This document shows positions 43,288-51,036 of a DNA stretch of 64,000 bases, piece after piece (the stretch's first letter is position 1; each line of letters opens with the position of its first letter). Where the stretch lies: the NCBI GenBank assembly GCA_963704515.1, contig OY969913.1, positions 2,728,001 to 2,792,000 on the forward strand, written 5' to 3'. The DNA comes from VRUE01 sp963704515. Its GTDB lineage: Bacteria > Actinomycetota > Thermoleophilia > Solirubrobacterales > 70-9. Position numbers and translations under genes: made by a program. Below the pieces are notes generated by a model, which saw only the letters and a list, made by a program, of their open reading frames with translations, was not told the origin of the DNA and did no database searches.

Positions 43288-43314
43288 TTCATGACCGGTC
43301 ACGTATTCATGACC
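43288..43314. promoter_or_regulatory. Direct repeat TTCATGACC, possible operator
   Basis: TTCATGACC occurs at 43288-43296 and 43306-43314, 18 bp apart, with GGTCA of the reverse orientation between them. It lies 160 nt upstream of the ArsR-like gene. Repeated half-sites are typical of regulator binding, but no protein can be assigned. Confidence 0.35.
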
Positions 43315-43387
43315 CACAGTGCGAGTCCCATGGTCGATCCCGACCCTCGCAGCTCGACGGCCAGGATCGACCAGACAGTCAGGGCGC

Positions 43388-43447
43388 CTACTTCACCTTG
43401 AGCACGTGAAGCATCGGCACGACCACGTCCGTGGACGAGATCTTCAT
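43388..43447 (-). CDS. Micro-ORF of 19 codons with strong ribosome-binding site
   Basis: An ATG at 43447 preceded by GGAGG at 43456-43460 (8-nt spacing, ideal) opens MKISSTDVVVPMLHVLKVK and a TAG. The peptide is hydrophobic in the middle with Lys at both ends. The frame is open upstream without a start except an in-frame GTG three codons earlier. It could be a leader peptide for the ArsR-like gene downstream, a signalling peptide, or a chance frame. Only the ribosome-binding site and location support it. Confidence 0.35.
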   Translation of the reverse strand: MKISSTDVVVPMLHVLKVK

Positions 43448-43622
43448 CCGGGGCACCTCCCTCTCGCTCGTCAGCCGCCCGGCCTGTGCCGGGGCGAGAG
43501 GGTAAGAAATCTATGACTGCCGAAGATTCCTTATGGAGGTCCACGCCCAGAGTGCGCTGGAACTCCCATATGCTCGGACAGACCGGAGTGACGAGGGCAG
43601 ACCAAACTGGAGGAGATCAGCC

Positions 43623-44300
43623 TTGACGACAAAGCCAAAACCCGGCCGACAGCCGCTCAAAGAACGCACGCGGCGTCCCGAGGATGCCCTTCAGTACCCC
43701 CTAGGGCACTCAGTCAAGCTCGAAAGCTTGATCAGGCTGCACGAGGGCGATGCAAGCGCCGGCGACATTGCCAAGCAAATCGGCGAGAGCGTGAAACTCG
43801 TATCGAATCACCTACGCGATCTCTTCAAGGCGGGCTGCATTGAACTCGTCGGCCATAGAGGACGCGGCAACCTGAGAAAAAAAATCTACCGAGCGATTAT
43901 CCGACCATTCGTGAGCGACGACGAATATCGGGAAATGTCGCTGGAGAAGCGGCATGATCTCATCGGGGTCGTGCTCCAGTGGGCCCTAGCAGAGTGCCTC
44001 TCGTCCTATCGAAACCACAAGATGGAGAGCGACGAGGACCTCTGCCTGCTCTGCGACGAACCAACGGTCGACTCCATAGGAAAGACGGAGCTCCACGACC
44101 TTCTCTTGGATGCCTGGGGAGGGCGAGCCACGGACACTCGAGACACGCTCGTCAGCGTTCAGGAAATCGAGGGTCGCGCGGCTAACCGCATGGCCGAGTC
44201 AGGCGAGGAGGGCACGACCATGGTTGTCGTCATGTTCGCCTTCGAGCGTGGCCGTTCGAAAGCGCCTCCGAAATCCGGGTCAGCCGTCGGCAAGAGATGA
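43623..44300 (+). CDS. Winged-helix regulator of unknown target
   Basis: 225 residues with a helix-turn-helix at about 25-80 (VKLESLIRLHEGDASAGDIA, VKLVSNHLRDLFKAGCIELV and the wing GHRGRGNLRKKIYRA). The C-terminal part (90-225) is helical and contains the cysteine pair LCLLCDEPTVD and a gamma-regulator-like ELHDLLLDAWGG; I do not recognise it. The TTG at 43623 is preferred over an upstream ATG because GGAGGAG stands 7 nt before it. Codon use is less GC-biased than neighbours. It ends 6 nt from the convergent secreted-protein gene. Confidence 0.68.
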   Translation: MTTKPKPGRQPLKERTRRPEDALQYPLGHSVKLESLIRLHEGDASAGDIAKQIGESVKLVSNHLRDLFKAGCIELVGHRGRGNLRKKIYRAIIRPFVSDDEYREMSLEKRHDLIGVVLQWALAECLSSYRNHKMESDEDLCLLCDEPTVDSIGKTELHDLLLDAWGGRATDTRDTLVSVQEIEGRAANRMAESGEEGTTMVVVMFAFERGRSKAPPKSGSAVGKR

Positions 44301-44306
44301 AGCTCT

Positions 44307-45452
44307 TCAGCCTCGCCGAACGACCTTGAAGCGGCGCTTGGCGGCCTTGTGCTCGGCGTTGCCGGCGACGTCGATGCCGCGAACGCGGAGGACGTGGCGG
44401 CGGCGGCCGAGGCGGTGGAGCTTGTAGGGGGAGTTGCAGTGGCGCCACTTCTTGCGGTCGAGCTTGCAGAGGAAGGTCGTGCCGGGGGGGTCTTCCGTGA
44501 TGTCGGCGAAGCGGAAGACGACCTTGCGATGGCGGGTCTTGACCCCGGGGCCCATGGTGATCTTGGTGTGCGGCGGAGTCGAGTCCTCGACGTAGGTGAC
44601 GGCGTTGGAGCAGGCGGATTGAGCGCCGCCGGACGAGGAGTTGACGGAGAACGTTGTCGTCGTGTTGTCGGCGACACCAACCGCGATTCCCGCAGCGAGG
44701 TCATTGGCCGACCCGTGGGCGACGGCGGAGCCGGCGCAGCTGCCGTTGGCGAAGATCTTCACCGAGCCGGCGCCGGGCGCGCTGCCGGCCACCAACGGCG
44801 CGTTGTCGTTGGCGCGCGGACCGGGCTCGAGATGAATGCGCGGGGCTTCGGGCGGGGCGCCGCTGGACGAGCTTTCGCCGCTGCCAGATGAGCCACCGCC
44901 ACCGGGCGATTCTCCGCCTTCTTCTTCTTCTTCGAAGGGAACGGCGCCCTCGTAGTACGGGAAACCGACGAGCGAGCAAGCTGATTTTGCGGGATCGCCG
45001 GGATAGGTCTGGTCCGCGAAGAGCAGCGTCTTCTGGTCGGCTTCGACGGAGACTTTGATTCCGATCGTTTCGTTTTCGAACTCTTCCAGCGTGCCTTCGC
45101 CGATCGGCGCGCCTTCACAGGAGCCGGCGTAGACGAAGACTTCGTCCAGGGGATTGGTCGAGGCGGGAATCGCGAGCGCGCCGGTGCGCAACGACCGGAT
45201 GACGACCTTGGCTCCGCCGCCTTCCTCTTCACCACCGAACACAAGCGGCGTGGTCGTGTCCTGGGTTTCAGTGCGACTCGAGGGAGGGTTGGTCGCCCAA
45301 ACGTTGACTGTCGGGGGCGGTTCCGTTGCCGTCGCAACCGACGGGCCCAGAGCGGCGACTCCCAAGAGGGCCGTTGCGACGAGAAAGAGACACAGCGAGG
45401 GGCGGGCCGCGATGGCCCGCCCCTCTGCTGCGATTGCGCGTTGCTTAGACAT
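44307..45452 (-). CDS. Secreted protein with Ig-like beta domains
   Basis: 381-residue exported protein. A signal peptide (about 1-43, LCLFLVATALLGVAALGPSV) is followed by two or three beta domains. The middle one (about 235-290: DNAPLVAGSAPGAGSVKIFA to SACSNAVTYVEDSTPP) and the last one (VVFRFADITEDPPGTTFLCK to VRGIDVAGN) look like Ig/fibronectin-type repeats of bacterial surface proteins, joined by a Gly/Ser/Glu-rich linker (185-215). There is no LPXTG or lipobox. It lies 26 nt downstream of pilA on the same strand and may be carried on the same c-di-GMP-controlled transcript, suggesting a pilus-linked adhesin. Confidence 0.72.
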   Translation of the reverse strand: MSKQRAIAAEGRAIAARPSLCLFLVATALLGVAALGPSVATATEPPPTVNVWATNPPSSRTETQDTTTPLVFGGEEEGGGAKVVIRSLRTGALAIPASTNPLDEVFVYAGSCEGAPIGEGTLEEFENETIGIKVSVEADQKTLLFADQTYPGDPAKSACSLVGFPYYEGAVPFEEEEEGGESPGGGGSSGSGESSSSGAPPEAPRIHLEPGPRANDNAPLVAGSAPGAGSVKIFANGSCAGSAVAHGSANDLAAGIAVGVADNTTTTFSVNSSSGGAQSACSNAVTYVEDSTPPHTKITMGPGVKTRHRKVVFRFADITEDPPGTTFLCKLDRKKWRHCNSPYKLHRLGRRRHVLRVRGIDVAGNAEHKAAKRRFKVVRRG

Positions 45453-45478
45453 GGCTAAGCGAAGCAGCGTCGGCTAGG

Positions 45479-45952
45479 TCAGCCTTCGCCCCAATTTCCT
45501 TCGGCGGGACAGCCGCCCTTTTCCGGTTCGCTACAGTTGAAACTCAAGGTACCTTCGACATCTTCGATCGAGAACGTTCCGGAGGTGCCTTCCGTCTGAA
45601 CGGTGTAGGCCTTTGCTTCCGGTTCGTTTTCTTCGTTTTCACCGAAAACTTTGAATTCGGTCGCACTATTCAGCGTGGGCTCAATCGTAGTAAGCGCGGT
45701 TTCGTCGCAACCTACGTACGTGCCGCCTTTTTCGGTGTTGCACGTCTCCATGGCGACCTCGGCCGTGTGGGCGTACTCCTTGGCCTTTGCGTCGCCGGCC
45801 TTTTCCTTCTGGTTGAAGAAGGCGGGAAGGGCGATGGCGGCGAGGATGCCGAGGATGAGCATGACGACCAGGAGCTCAATCAGCGTGAAGCCGGCCTCCC
45901 TGTCGCCGTTGAGCCGGGCACCAACCTTGGCCCGGAGATTCTGGATAAACAT
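45479..45952 (-). CDS. pilA: Major type IV pilin
   Basis: 157-residue prepilin with the class a signature REAGFTLIELLVVMLILGI: cleavage expected between G21 and F22, Glu at mature position 5, then a long hydrophobic helix. The exported domain is small, acidic (pI low) and has cysteine pairs (METCNTEKGGTYVGCDE and FNCSEPEKGGCPAEG) that likely form the D-loop disulfides. The start has AGGAGG 8 nt upstream. A class I c-di-GMP riboswitch precedes it at 46029-46113, so expression should follow c-di-GMP. The secreted protein at 44307 follows. Confidence 0.92.
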   Translation of the reverse strand: MFIQNLRAKVGARLNGDREAGFTLIELLVVMLILGILAAIALPAFFNQKEKAGDAKAKEYAHTAEVAMETCNTEKGGTYVGCDETALTTIEPTLNSATEFKVFGENEENEPEAKAYTVQTEGTSGTFSIEDVEGTLSFNCSEPEKGGCPAEGNWGEG

Positions 45953-46028
45953 ATTAGGTTCCTCCTAGGTTCCTAATCGCATTAGCCAGAGCCCCGTTTC
46001 GCATCTCAGCCACGTGGTGTCCTGTCGA

Positions 46029-46113
46029 CCCCGGTGGTAGCCCGGCTAGCTCCCGAAGGAGCCCCGAAGGCTTTGCGCCCCCGCCTCGCAGCGGGTTTGC
46101 CTTTGCACCGAGG
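46029..46113 (-). promoter_or_regulatory. Class I cyclic-di-GMP riboswitch (GEMM-I) upstream of pilA
   Basis: On the minus strand the 85-nt element shows the GEMM-I pattern in order: P1 arm CCTCGGTG (46113-46106), GCAAAGGCAAACC, a small hairpin CCGC...GCGG, GCGCAAAGCC, a variable hairpin GGCTCCTTCGGGAGC, TAGCCGGGCTACC and the P1 closing arm CACCGGGG (46036-46029), which pairs with the first over 8 bp. The G that recognises c-di-GMP rather than cGAMP appears to be kept in AAGGCAAACC. The aptamer ends 76 nt before the pilA ATG; the leader then has CTAATGCGATTAG and the AGGAGG site. The 140 nt upstream (46114-46254) contain no gene; TTGACA at 46236-46231 is a possible -35 without a good -10. Confidence 0.85.
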
Positions 46114-46254
46114 CACTGGCAGTTCTTTTCTTCTCCCCCCTAATCGACCGTCAGAGCGAGACCTTTATCCCTGAAACTAGGACTTCCTCTCCCCAAAACT
46201 CGGCATTCAGGCTCAGATCGCCGGATAACCTGTCAACCGGGCGAGAGACGCCCG

Positions 46255-47421
46255 CTACCGGCGTTCTCGCAGGTAGCGGGCGCAGCGAGGAACCGTGAAG
46301 TCGATGGCGCCCCTCCTGGGTGCATAGAGAAGGCCCGCTTTGATCAACCTGTCCCGGACGACCGACAGATCCTGCGAGGTCTTGCCGAGGGCAGCGGCGA
46401 TGTCACCACTCGACTGAGCGCCGTCGCCCAACGAGGCGATCGCCGACATGTAGCGGCGCTCGGCATCGGGCAGCTTGCCGACGCGCTGGCTGAAGAAGTT
46501 GTCGTCCAGATACTCGACGACGATCGGCTCAGCGGCACTCACGCACTCCAAGTCGATCCCTCGGTCGCGACGGAGCTTCCAGATCTCGCGGCCGTACTCC
46601 TGCAGGAAATATGGGTATCCCTCCGCCAGTTCGATGACCCTGCTCACCGCATCCGAGCCCCATGCAACGCCTTGACTCTGAGCCGGCTCCTCCAGGGCCG
46701 CCGCTGCCGGCACCTCGCCAAGGGCGCCTATCTCGCGGAACTCGAAGCCGCGCTCGGCATAGCTCTTCGCCTCTCCCGTCAAATCGGGAAGCAGGGGGAG
46801 TCCTGCGCCGACAAGCGCGACGGGCAGGGTCTTCTGCTTCGCCCTGTGAAGACCCACGATCAACGCTGCAAGATCCGCCTTCGACAGGTTCTGCATCTCG
46901 TCGAGGATCAGCGCGAATCCGGTACCGCTCGCCCGTGCGGCCACACCCACCTCGACGAGCAGATCGCGCATGTCCTCGGCGAGATCTCCCGAATCGGCCA
47001 CCCCCACGAGCGCCTCGACGTCAAACCTGAAGTTGATGTCTCCGAGCGTCAAGGTGAATGCCCGCAGGGCACCGAGCCCGCGGCGCACGGCGTCTCCGGC
47101 TCGCTTTGCAACGCTCATCTCCATCAGGGCCTTGCGTGCGGCCCTGGCCACGACGTGGCCGATCCGCGAGCCGCCGGCCAGCTCGCGGGCCTCGCCCGGC
47201 CAGCCCGCCGCGTCGCACTTCGCCTCGAACTCGTTCAGAAGGACCGTCTTGCCAACGCCGCGAAGCCCCGTGAGGACGAGATGCTTCTGCGTCCCCCCGG
47301 CACTGAGCTGGCGAAGCATCTCGTCGAAGTACGCAAGCTCCGGATCTCGCCCGGCCAGGAATGGCGGCCGCGCGCCCATACCGGGCGTATAGGGGTTTCG
47401 CGTCTCAGCTTCTCTATTCAT
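46255..47421 (-). CDS. P-loop ATPase with C-terminal winged helix
   Basis: 388-residue AAA/STAND-type ATP-binding protein. Walker A is TGLRGVGKTV (52-59) after FLAGRDPELAYFDEMLRQLS, Walker B is FALILDEMQNLS (D174, E175), and the last 80 residues form a winged helix (SGDIAAALGKTSQDLSVVRD). The outline matches archaeal- and actinobacterial-type ATPases often annotated only as ATP-binding protein; some are linked to mobile elements or defence. The ATG at 47421 lies in strongly AT-rich sequence that serves as promoter. Toxin-antitoxin genes follow upstream, so the block 46255-48166 may be horizontally acquired. Confidence 0.78.
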   Translation of the reverse strand: MNREAETRNPYTPGMGARPPFLAGRDPELAYFDEMLRQLSAGGTQKHLVLTGLRGVGKTVLLNEFEAKCDAAGWPGEARELAGGSRIGHVVARAARKALMEMSVAKRAGDAVRRGLGALRAFTLTLGDINFRFDVEALVGVADSGDLAEDMRDLLVEVGVAARASGTGFALILDEMQNLSKADLAALIVGLHRAKQKTLPVALVGAGLPLLPDLTGEAKSYAERGFEFREIGALGEVPAAAALEEPAQSQGVAWGSDAVSRVIELAEGYPYFLQEYGREIWKLRRDRGIDLECVSAAEPIVVEYLDDNFFSQRVGKLPDAERRYMSAIASLGDGAQSSGDIAAALGKTSQDLSVVRDRLIKAGLLYAPRRGAIDFTVPRCARYLRERR

Positions 47422-47462
47422 ATATATGTATGTATAACAGATTTACTTATATTTAAATAGAG
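47422..47462 (-). promoter_or_regulatory. AT-rich promoter region of the ATPase gene
   Basis: About 40 nt of A+T-dominated sequence, including the palindrome TATTTAAATA and the stretch TTATACATACATATATATG leading into the ATG. TATAAG and TTATAC are both possible -10 boxes. In a genome this GC-rich such a tract stands out. No direct repeat resembling an attachment site was found. Confidence 0.5.
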
Positions 47463-47489
47463 AGTAGGGATCCTCGTCCGGAGACCAAA

Positions 47490-47888
47490 TCAAACGGGAG
47501 ACAGCACCGTGAGCCCCTCCTCGGTGGCGGCATCGGCGAGGCCCCGGCCGTAGGTGACAAAGGCGCCGACCTCGGCATGAATGCTGAGTGCCGTGGCGAG
47601 ATGCAACGCATCGAGACTCCGTAGGCCATTCGGGACCAGCGAGGCCGCGTGGTCGAGGACCGAATCGCCAAGCGGGATGAGTGCTACACCCTCGAGGAAC
47701 AGTCGCGCGTCGGCGGCGTACCCGCCGCCGTAGCGCCCGCACGCACGTATCGCCTCGACGCTGAGGAGGGCACTCGAAACGTAGCCCTCCCACTTGGCAA
47801 GCTCGGCGAGCATCGCGTCGCACTCGGCCTCGCGCAGCGGCAGCTTCACGTAGGCCGAGGTGTCGAGATACGCGAGCCGGCCCGCTAC
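47490..47888 (-). CDS. PIN-domain toxin, possibly inactive
   Basis: Up to 133 residues of a VapC-like PIN protein. The expected first strand AYLDTSAYVKL is present in frame, but no ATG, GTG or TTG precedes it; the first standard start is the GTG inside TSAYVK at 47849, which would remove the first catalytic Asp. Later acidic residues are SVEAIRA and RSLDALHLATAL, while the last position reads FVTYGRGLADAA where VapC normally has an Asp. The gene may use a non-standard start such as GTA overlapping the antitoxin stop, or may be decayed. It follows a Phd-type antitoxin. Confidence 0.65.
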   Translation of the reverse strand, partial: VAGRLAYLDTSAYVKLPLREAECDAMLAELAKWEGYVSSALLSVEAIRACGRYGGGYAADARLFLEGVALIPLGDSVLDHAASLVPNGLRSLDALHLATALSIHAEVGAFVTYGRGLADAATEEGLTVLSPV

Positions 47889-48166
47889 AACCGCTCCTCG
47901 CGGAGCTGGTCGAGAACCTCGAGACTGGGCGGGCCAACCGCCGGCGGCCCGTCCGATTCGCGGACTCGAGCGAGCAAGTCTCCACGTGGCATTGTCGCCC
48001 CCCGATCGGCGACCAGGCGGGCAATCGGAGAATCGGCGGGACCCGAGGGCGTCAATCGCGCGATCTCTTTGCCGCGCTCAGTGACGGTGAAGCTCTCCCC
48101 CGCCTTGACCTCGACCAAGTAGCGAGAGAGGTTCTGACGCAACTCCCTGACTCCCACGCTGTCCAT
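47885..48166 (-). CDS. Phd-type antitoxin
   Basis: 93-residue antitoxin: MDSVGVRELRQNLSRYLVEV and GESFTVTERGKEIARLTPSG form the Phd/YefM N-terminal domain, and the acidic C-terminal part (PPAVGPPSLEVLDQLREERL) should bind the toxin. The ATG at 48166 is the natural start; upstream frame is Arg-rich junk. Its stop touches the toxin reading frame. It faces a large membrane-protein gene on the same strand 29 nt away. Confidence 0.82.
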   Translation of the reverse strand: MDSVGVRELRQNLSRYLVEVKAGESFTVTERGKEIARLTPSGPADSPIARLVADRGATMPRGDLLARVRESDGPPAVGPPSLEVLDQLREERL

Positions 48167-48195
48167 GTGCGTCACGGTAGCACTTCGTTCGTTCC

Positions 48196-50952
48196 TCAGT
48201 GAGGCGGCAGCCATTCGGCCCGGTCGGTACGGCGAGCTCGGCAACCTGCGGGGCTGGTGACCTTGGCGCCGTCTTCGAGCAGGAAGACTTCGACGCGATC
48301 CTCGCCGCCGACGTCGCCGGAGGCAGGACAACTGTGCCCGAAGGCGCGGATCTTGACCGGGACCGTCGGCTCGACGCTGGGAACGCCGTCGAGTGCCGAA
48401 GAGGCCGTCGCCGTTGGGGCCGAGGAGGACAGCCCGGAGCCGAACGGGAGGAGCCTGCGCCTGGCGAGGTCAGCCCAGTGCAGGGAGCGCTTCGCGTCGT
48501 CCACGGCGTGTCCGCCGCGGCGACCACGGCCGGCGAACCCGTCGACGTCGACCTCGACCGGGTGCTCCACCCGCGCCGTGCGTTCGAGCGCGTGGCGGAG
48601 CCGGCGGAACCATCGCTCGCGCTTGGGCACCTGTCCCCCGCCGGCGCGATGCCCGGGTTCGAGCGCGGCGACCGGCAGTCGCAGGACACTGGCCTCTGCA
48701 AAGTCGGTCTTGCGATTCGAGTTGGTGACGTAGAGGCGGACGCGATAGGGCGCGTAGCGAGCGGGCAGCGCCATTGAGAGCCGCCTGCCGTGACCCTCGG
48801 GCAGGCCGTCGACGAGCCAGCGCCTGTGGGCGATCTTGCCACCGGCGGCAACCGACCGCCGGCTGTCGAAGACGACCCGGTCGGTGCCGACCTTCACGCG
48901 GGCGCCGATCCGTGCCATGGGCGGTTTGCTCACGCGCAGAAACGGCTGGCCCTCAAGCTGGCTGCACTCGACGGTCACCGGGCCGCTGGCGGCGTTTTCC
49001 GGCACCTGGAACCTGATCTTGCTTTCGTGCCAGGCTTGGGTAAGCGGGTGCGGCTTGAGCTTCAGCAGACCCGCTTCTTCGACACCCCTCAGCTCCACCG
49101 CGGGACTACCTTCGAGCGTCGCCGGCCTCACCGAGCTTTCGAGCGGCAGATAGAAGGCGCCGGTCTTCCCGGCTCCCCCTTCGGCGGAGATCACCGCCTT
49201 GTCGATCAGCTTGACGTACTTGCCCGCGGACGCCTTCCATGGCGCCTCTTTGAGCGGCACGAATTCGCCTTCGCCCCGTTCGACGTAGGGCTCGTGCTTG
49301 GCCAGGTTCAGCACCTGCCCGCTCGTGGTCTCAACATATTCGGCGCGACGGGCTTCGCTCGACGCTTCCTTGACGATGTCCGCCGGCACGCCGCCCACTC
49401 GCAGAGTCCGCCCTTCGCGCACTTCTCCGAAACCTTTGACCTCGGGGTTCTTGTTCGGTGCGCTCATCCGCAGCGTGACCGCCTGCCCCGGCGACACTTC
49501 TTCGGGCGAGAGGCTGAGGCCGCCGCCGAAATTGGGACGGACCGCCGGTTCCGAGCTTTCGAGCCGCCGGTCATGCTGGGAGCTTCCGTCCCCCACGGTG
49601 AGCGTCGTCTGGGCGCCGCTCGGAGTCTCCGCGCCGGGAGTGAGCGCGTACGACATTTCGAGCGCGGTTTGGGCTGCGCCTTTCAGGTTTTGCGCGGGGC
49701 CGATCGAGAGCGCCACGACTTCGGATTTCGGCACCCAGAGCAGCCTGCCGCTGTTCGGGGTAACGGCATCGGTGCAGCCTTCGGTCGCCACGTTGGCGAA
49801 GTAGACGCGTTCGTCGCCTTCGGTGACGTAGAGACCCTGGATCGCTTCGTAGGGACCGTCGGTCTTACGGATCAGCGCCAGCGGCTGCACCTGTGGGTGG
49901 ACCAGGTTGCGCGCCATCAGCGTAAGCGTGCCGAACAGTGGCACCGAGATGAAGACCGCGAGCCCGAACCACATGAAGCCGTGTTTCGGCAAGGCCGCGA
50001 TCCGCCACAGCCCCCCGACGATGACCACCGCCGCACCCAACGAGGTCGTCAGCCACCACTGCCCGAGAGCCACCGCCGGCACCACGACCATCGCCCCGAG
50101 CAGCAGGGCCAAAAGGACGACCGCCGGGGCGCGCAGGTAGAGCCTGTAGGGCCGGTGCCTGGCGCCCCCAAGGGGCTCCTCTTTCTTGCGTTCCGCTTCC
50201 TCTTCCTCTGCGAGGTGCTCACGGGCGCCGGCGATTATTCGATAGCCACCGACAAGCAGGAGCGCGAGCGCTCCGACGGCCGGCAGGGCCAAGATGACCG
50301 CTACCAGAATCCCGGGATCGAGAAGGACCACGACGAGGGCGACGAGCGCCAAGTCAAGGACGGCCGCCAGCACCATGACCAAGTCGAGGCGGGCAACCCA
50401 GGGCGAGTCATCGGACCAGCGAAACGGGAGACGTGGCTTTAGCGGATCGAGCAGTTCCGCGCTCATTCGCCCGTTGCTTTCTTCGCGTTCCAGGTGTTCA
50501 CCCTTGAAGTCGTCGCGGAACCTGGTGAACGATTCGACGTAAGTGACGCCAATGCCAGCCAGGCAAACCAGAACGACGAAGACGCCGAAGAGGGCCGTCT
50601 GCAGCGTCGAGATGCCTTCGACCAGGATGACCGAAGTCACCCCCTCAACCGCCAGTAGGCAGAGCAGCCAACGAGCCATGCCGGGCGTTGCCCGGCCGCG
50701 GCGGTCGACCAGGTAGGTGGCGACCACGGCGATCACCCCGAAGAAGCCGAAGATCAGGAGCAGCGAGGCGCCGACCGAAATCAGCTCTTCGCGGGAGACC
50801 GCGTTGACCGCCTGTTCGGGCGGGACTTTCACCGCCTCGAAGCGAGTCCAGACGATCACTGCGCCGGCGAAGGCGACGAAGCCGAGCAGGCTGCCGGCGG
50901 TAATCAGCACCGGCAGCAGCCGTTCGCCCACTTTGTTCAGCACGCGGACCAA
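48196..50952 (-). CDS. Large membrane protein with PKD-like and OmpA-like C-terminal regions
   Basis: 918 residues, not recognised as a whole. The N-terminal third has about eight hydrophobic segments in pairs (for example ITAGSLLGFVAFAGAVIVW, LVMVLAAVLDLALVALVVVL). A long exported part follows. Near 690-765 the pattern VVFDSRRSVAAGGKIAHRRW to YRVRLYVTNSN reads like a PKD domain. The last 130 residues (VEVDVDGFAGRGRRGG, AKRSLHWADLARRRLL, VKIRAFGHSC, EDRVEVFLL) follow the OmpA/MotB peptidoglycan-binding pattern with an insertion. The frame starts at a TTG, with a GTG 9 nt later as alternative. A good promoter lies at 51008-51036. A role in attaching something to the wall is inference. Confidence 0.65.
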   Translation of the reverse strand: MVRVLNKVGERLLPVLITAGSLLGFVAFAGAVIVWTRFEAVKVPPEQAVNAVSREELISVGASLLLIFGFFGVIAVVATYLVDRRGRATPGMARWLLCLLAVEGVTSVILVEGISTLQTALFGVFVVLVCLAGIGVTYVESFTRFRDDFKGEHLEREESNGRMSAELLDPLKPRLPFRWSDDSPWVARLDLVMVLAAVLDLALVALVVVLLDPGILVAVILALPAVGALALLLVGGYRIIAGAREHLAEEEEAERKKEEPLGGARHRPYRLYLRAPAVVLLALLLGAMVVVPAVALGQWWLTTSLGAAVVIVGGLWRIAALPKHGFMWFGLAVFISVPLFGTLTLMARNLVHPQVQPLALIRKTDGPYEAIQGLYVTEGDERVYFANVATEGCTDAVTPNSGRLLWVPKSEVVALSIGPAQNLKGAAQTALEMSYALTPGAETPSGAQTTLTVGDGSSQHDRRLESSEPAVRPNFGGGLSLSPEEVSPGQAVTLRMSAPNKNPEVKGFGEVREGRTLRVGGVPADIVKEASSEARRAEYVETTSGQVLNLAKHEPYVERGEGEFVPLKEAPWKASAGKYVKLIDKAVISAEGGAGKTGAFYLPLESSVRPATLEGSPAVELRGVEEAGLLKLKPHPLTQAWHESKIRFQVPENAASGPVTVECSQLEGQPFLRVSKPPMARIGARVKVGTDRVVFDSRRSVAAGGKIAHRRWLVDGLPEGHGRRLSMALPARYAPYRVRLYVTNSNRKTDFAEASVLRLPVAALEPGHRAGGGQVPKRERWFRRLRHALERTARVEHPVEVDVDGFAGRGRRGGHAVDDAKRSLHWADLARRRLLPFGSGLSSSAPTATASSALDGVPSVEPTVPVKIRAFGHSCPASGDVGGEDRVEVFLLEDGAKVTSPAGCRARRTDRAEWLPPH

Positions 50953-51007
50953 CCCGGTTCCACCTGCACTGATCGGTTTCTTGGAGCTTCCACCTCGAAG
51001 CGCCGAG

Positions 51008-51036
51008 AACCTACATGCTCAAATTAACTTTGACAA
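51008..51036 (-). promoter_or_regulatory. Promoter of the large membrane-protein gene
   Basis: Minus strand TTGTCA (51036-51031), 17-nt AT-rich spacer, TAGGTT (51013-51008), a good sigma-70-type match. It would start transcription near 51001, about 50 nt before the TTG start of the 918-residue protein. Confidence 0.6.

Larger units (their letters stand above)
43127..43622. other. 496-nt control region between two HTH genes
   Basis: No long gene is convincing in this stretch. It holds a short direct repeat (43288-43314), a 19-codon micro-ORF with a strong ribosome-binding site on the minus strand (43388-43447), and the ribosome-binding site GGAGGAG (43609-43615) of the plus-strand HTH gene. 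Part of it near 43140-43210 is ordinary GC-rich sequence without visible structure. An 81-codon frame on the minus strand (43299-43544) lacks support. Confidence 0.5.

Noticed and set aside
43299..43544. 81-codon minus-strand frame upstream of the ArsR-like gene
   Set aside because: Composition is typical of a chance frame, and the better-supported micro-ORF lies in another frame of the same strand.
44159..44704. 181-codon frame on the minus strand overlapping the secreted-protein gene and the HTH gene
   Set aside because: Ser/Pro/Arg-rich shadow frame; the secreted protein with signal peptide and Ig-like domains explains the segment.
46029..46113. The pilA leader element read as a cGAMP-specific (GEMM-Ib) switch
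   Set aside because: The position that is A in cGAMP-type switches appears to be G here by eye, so c-di-GMP is favoured; this rests on a manual alignment.
47422..47462. AT-rich tract as replication origin or attachment site
   Set aside because: No DnaA-box-like repeats, iterons, integrase gene or flanking direct repeats were seen; promoter is the simpler reading.
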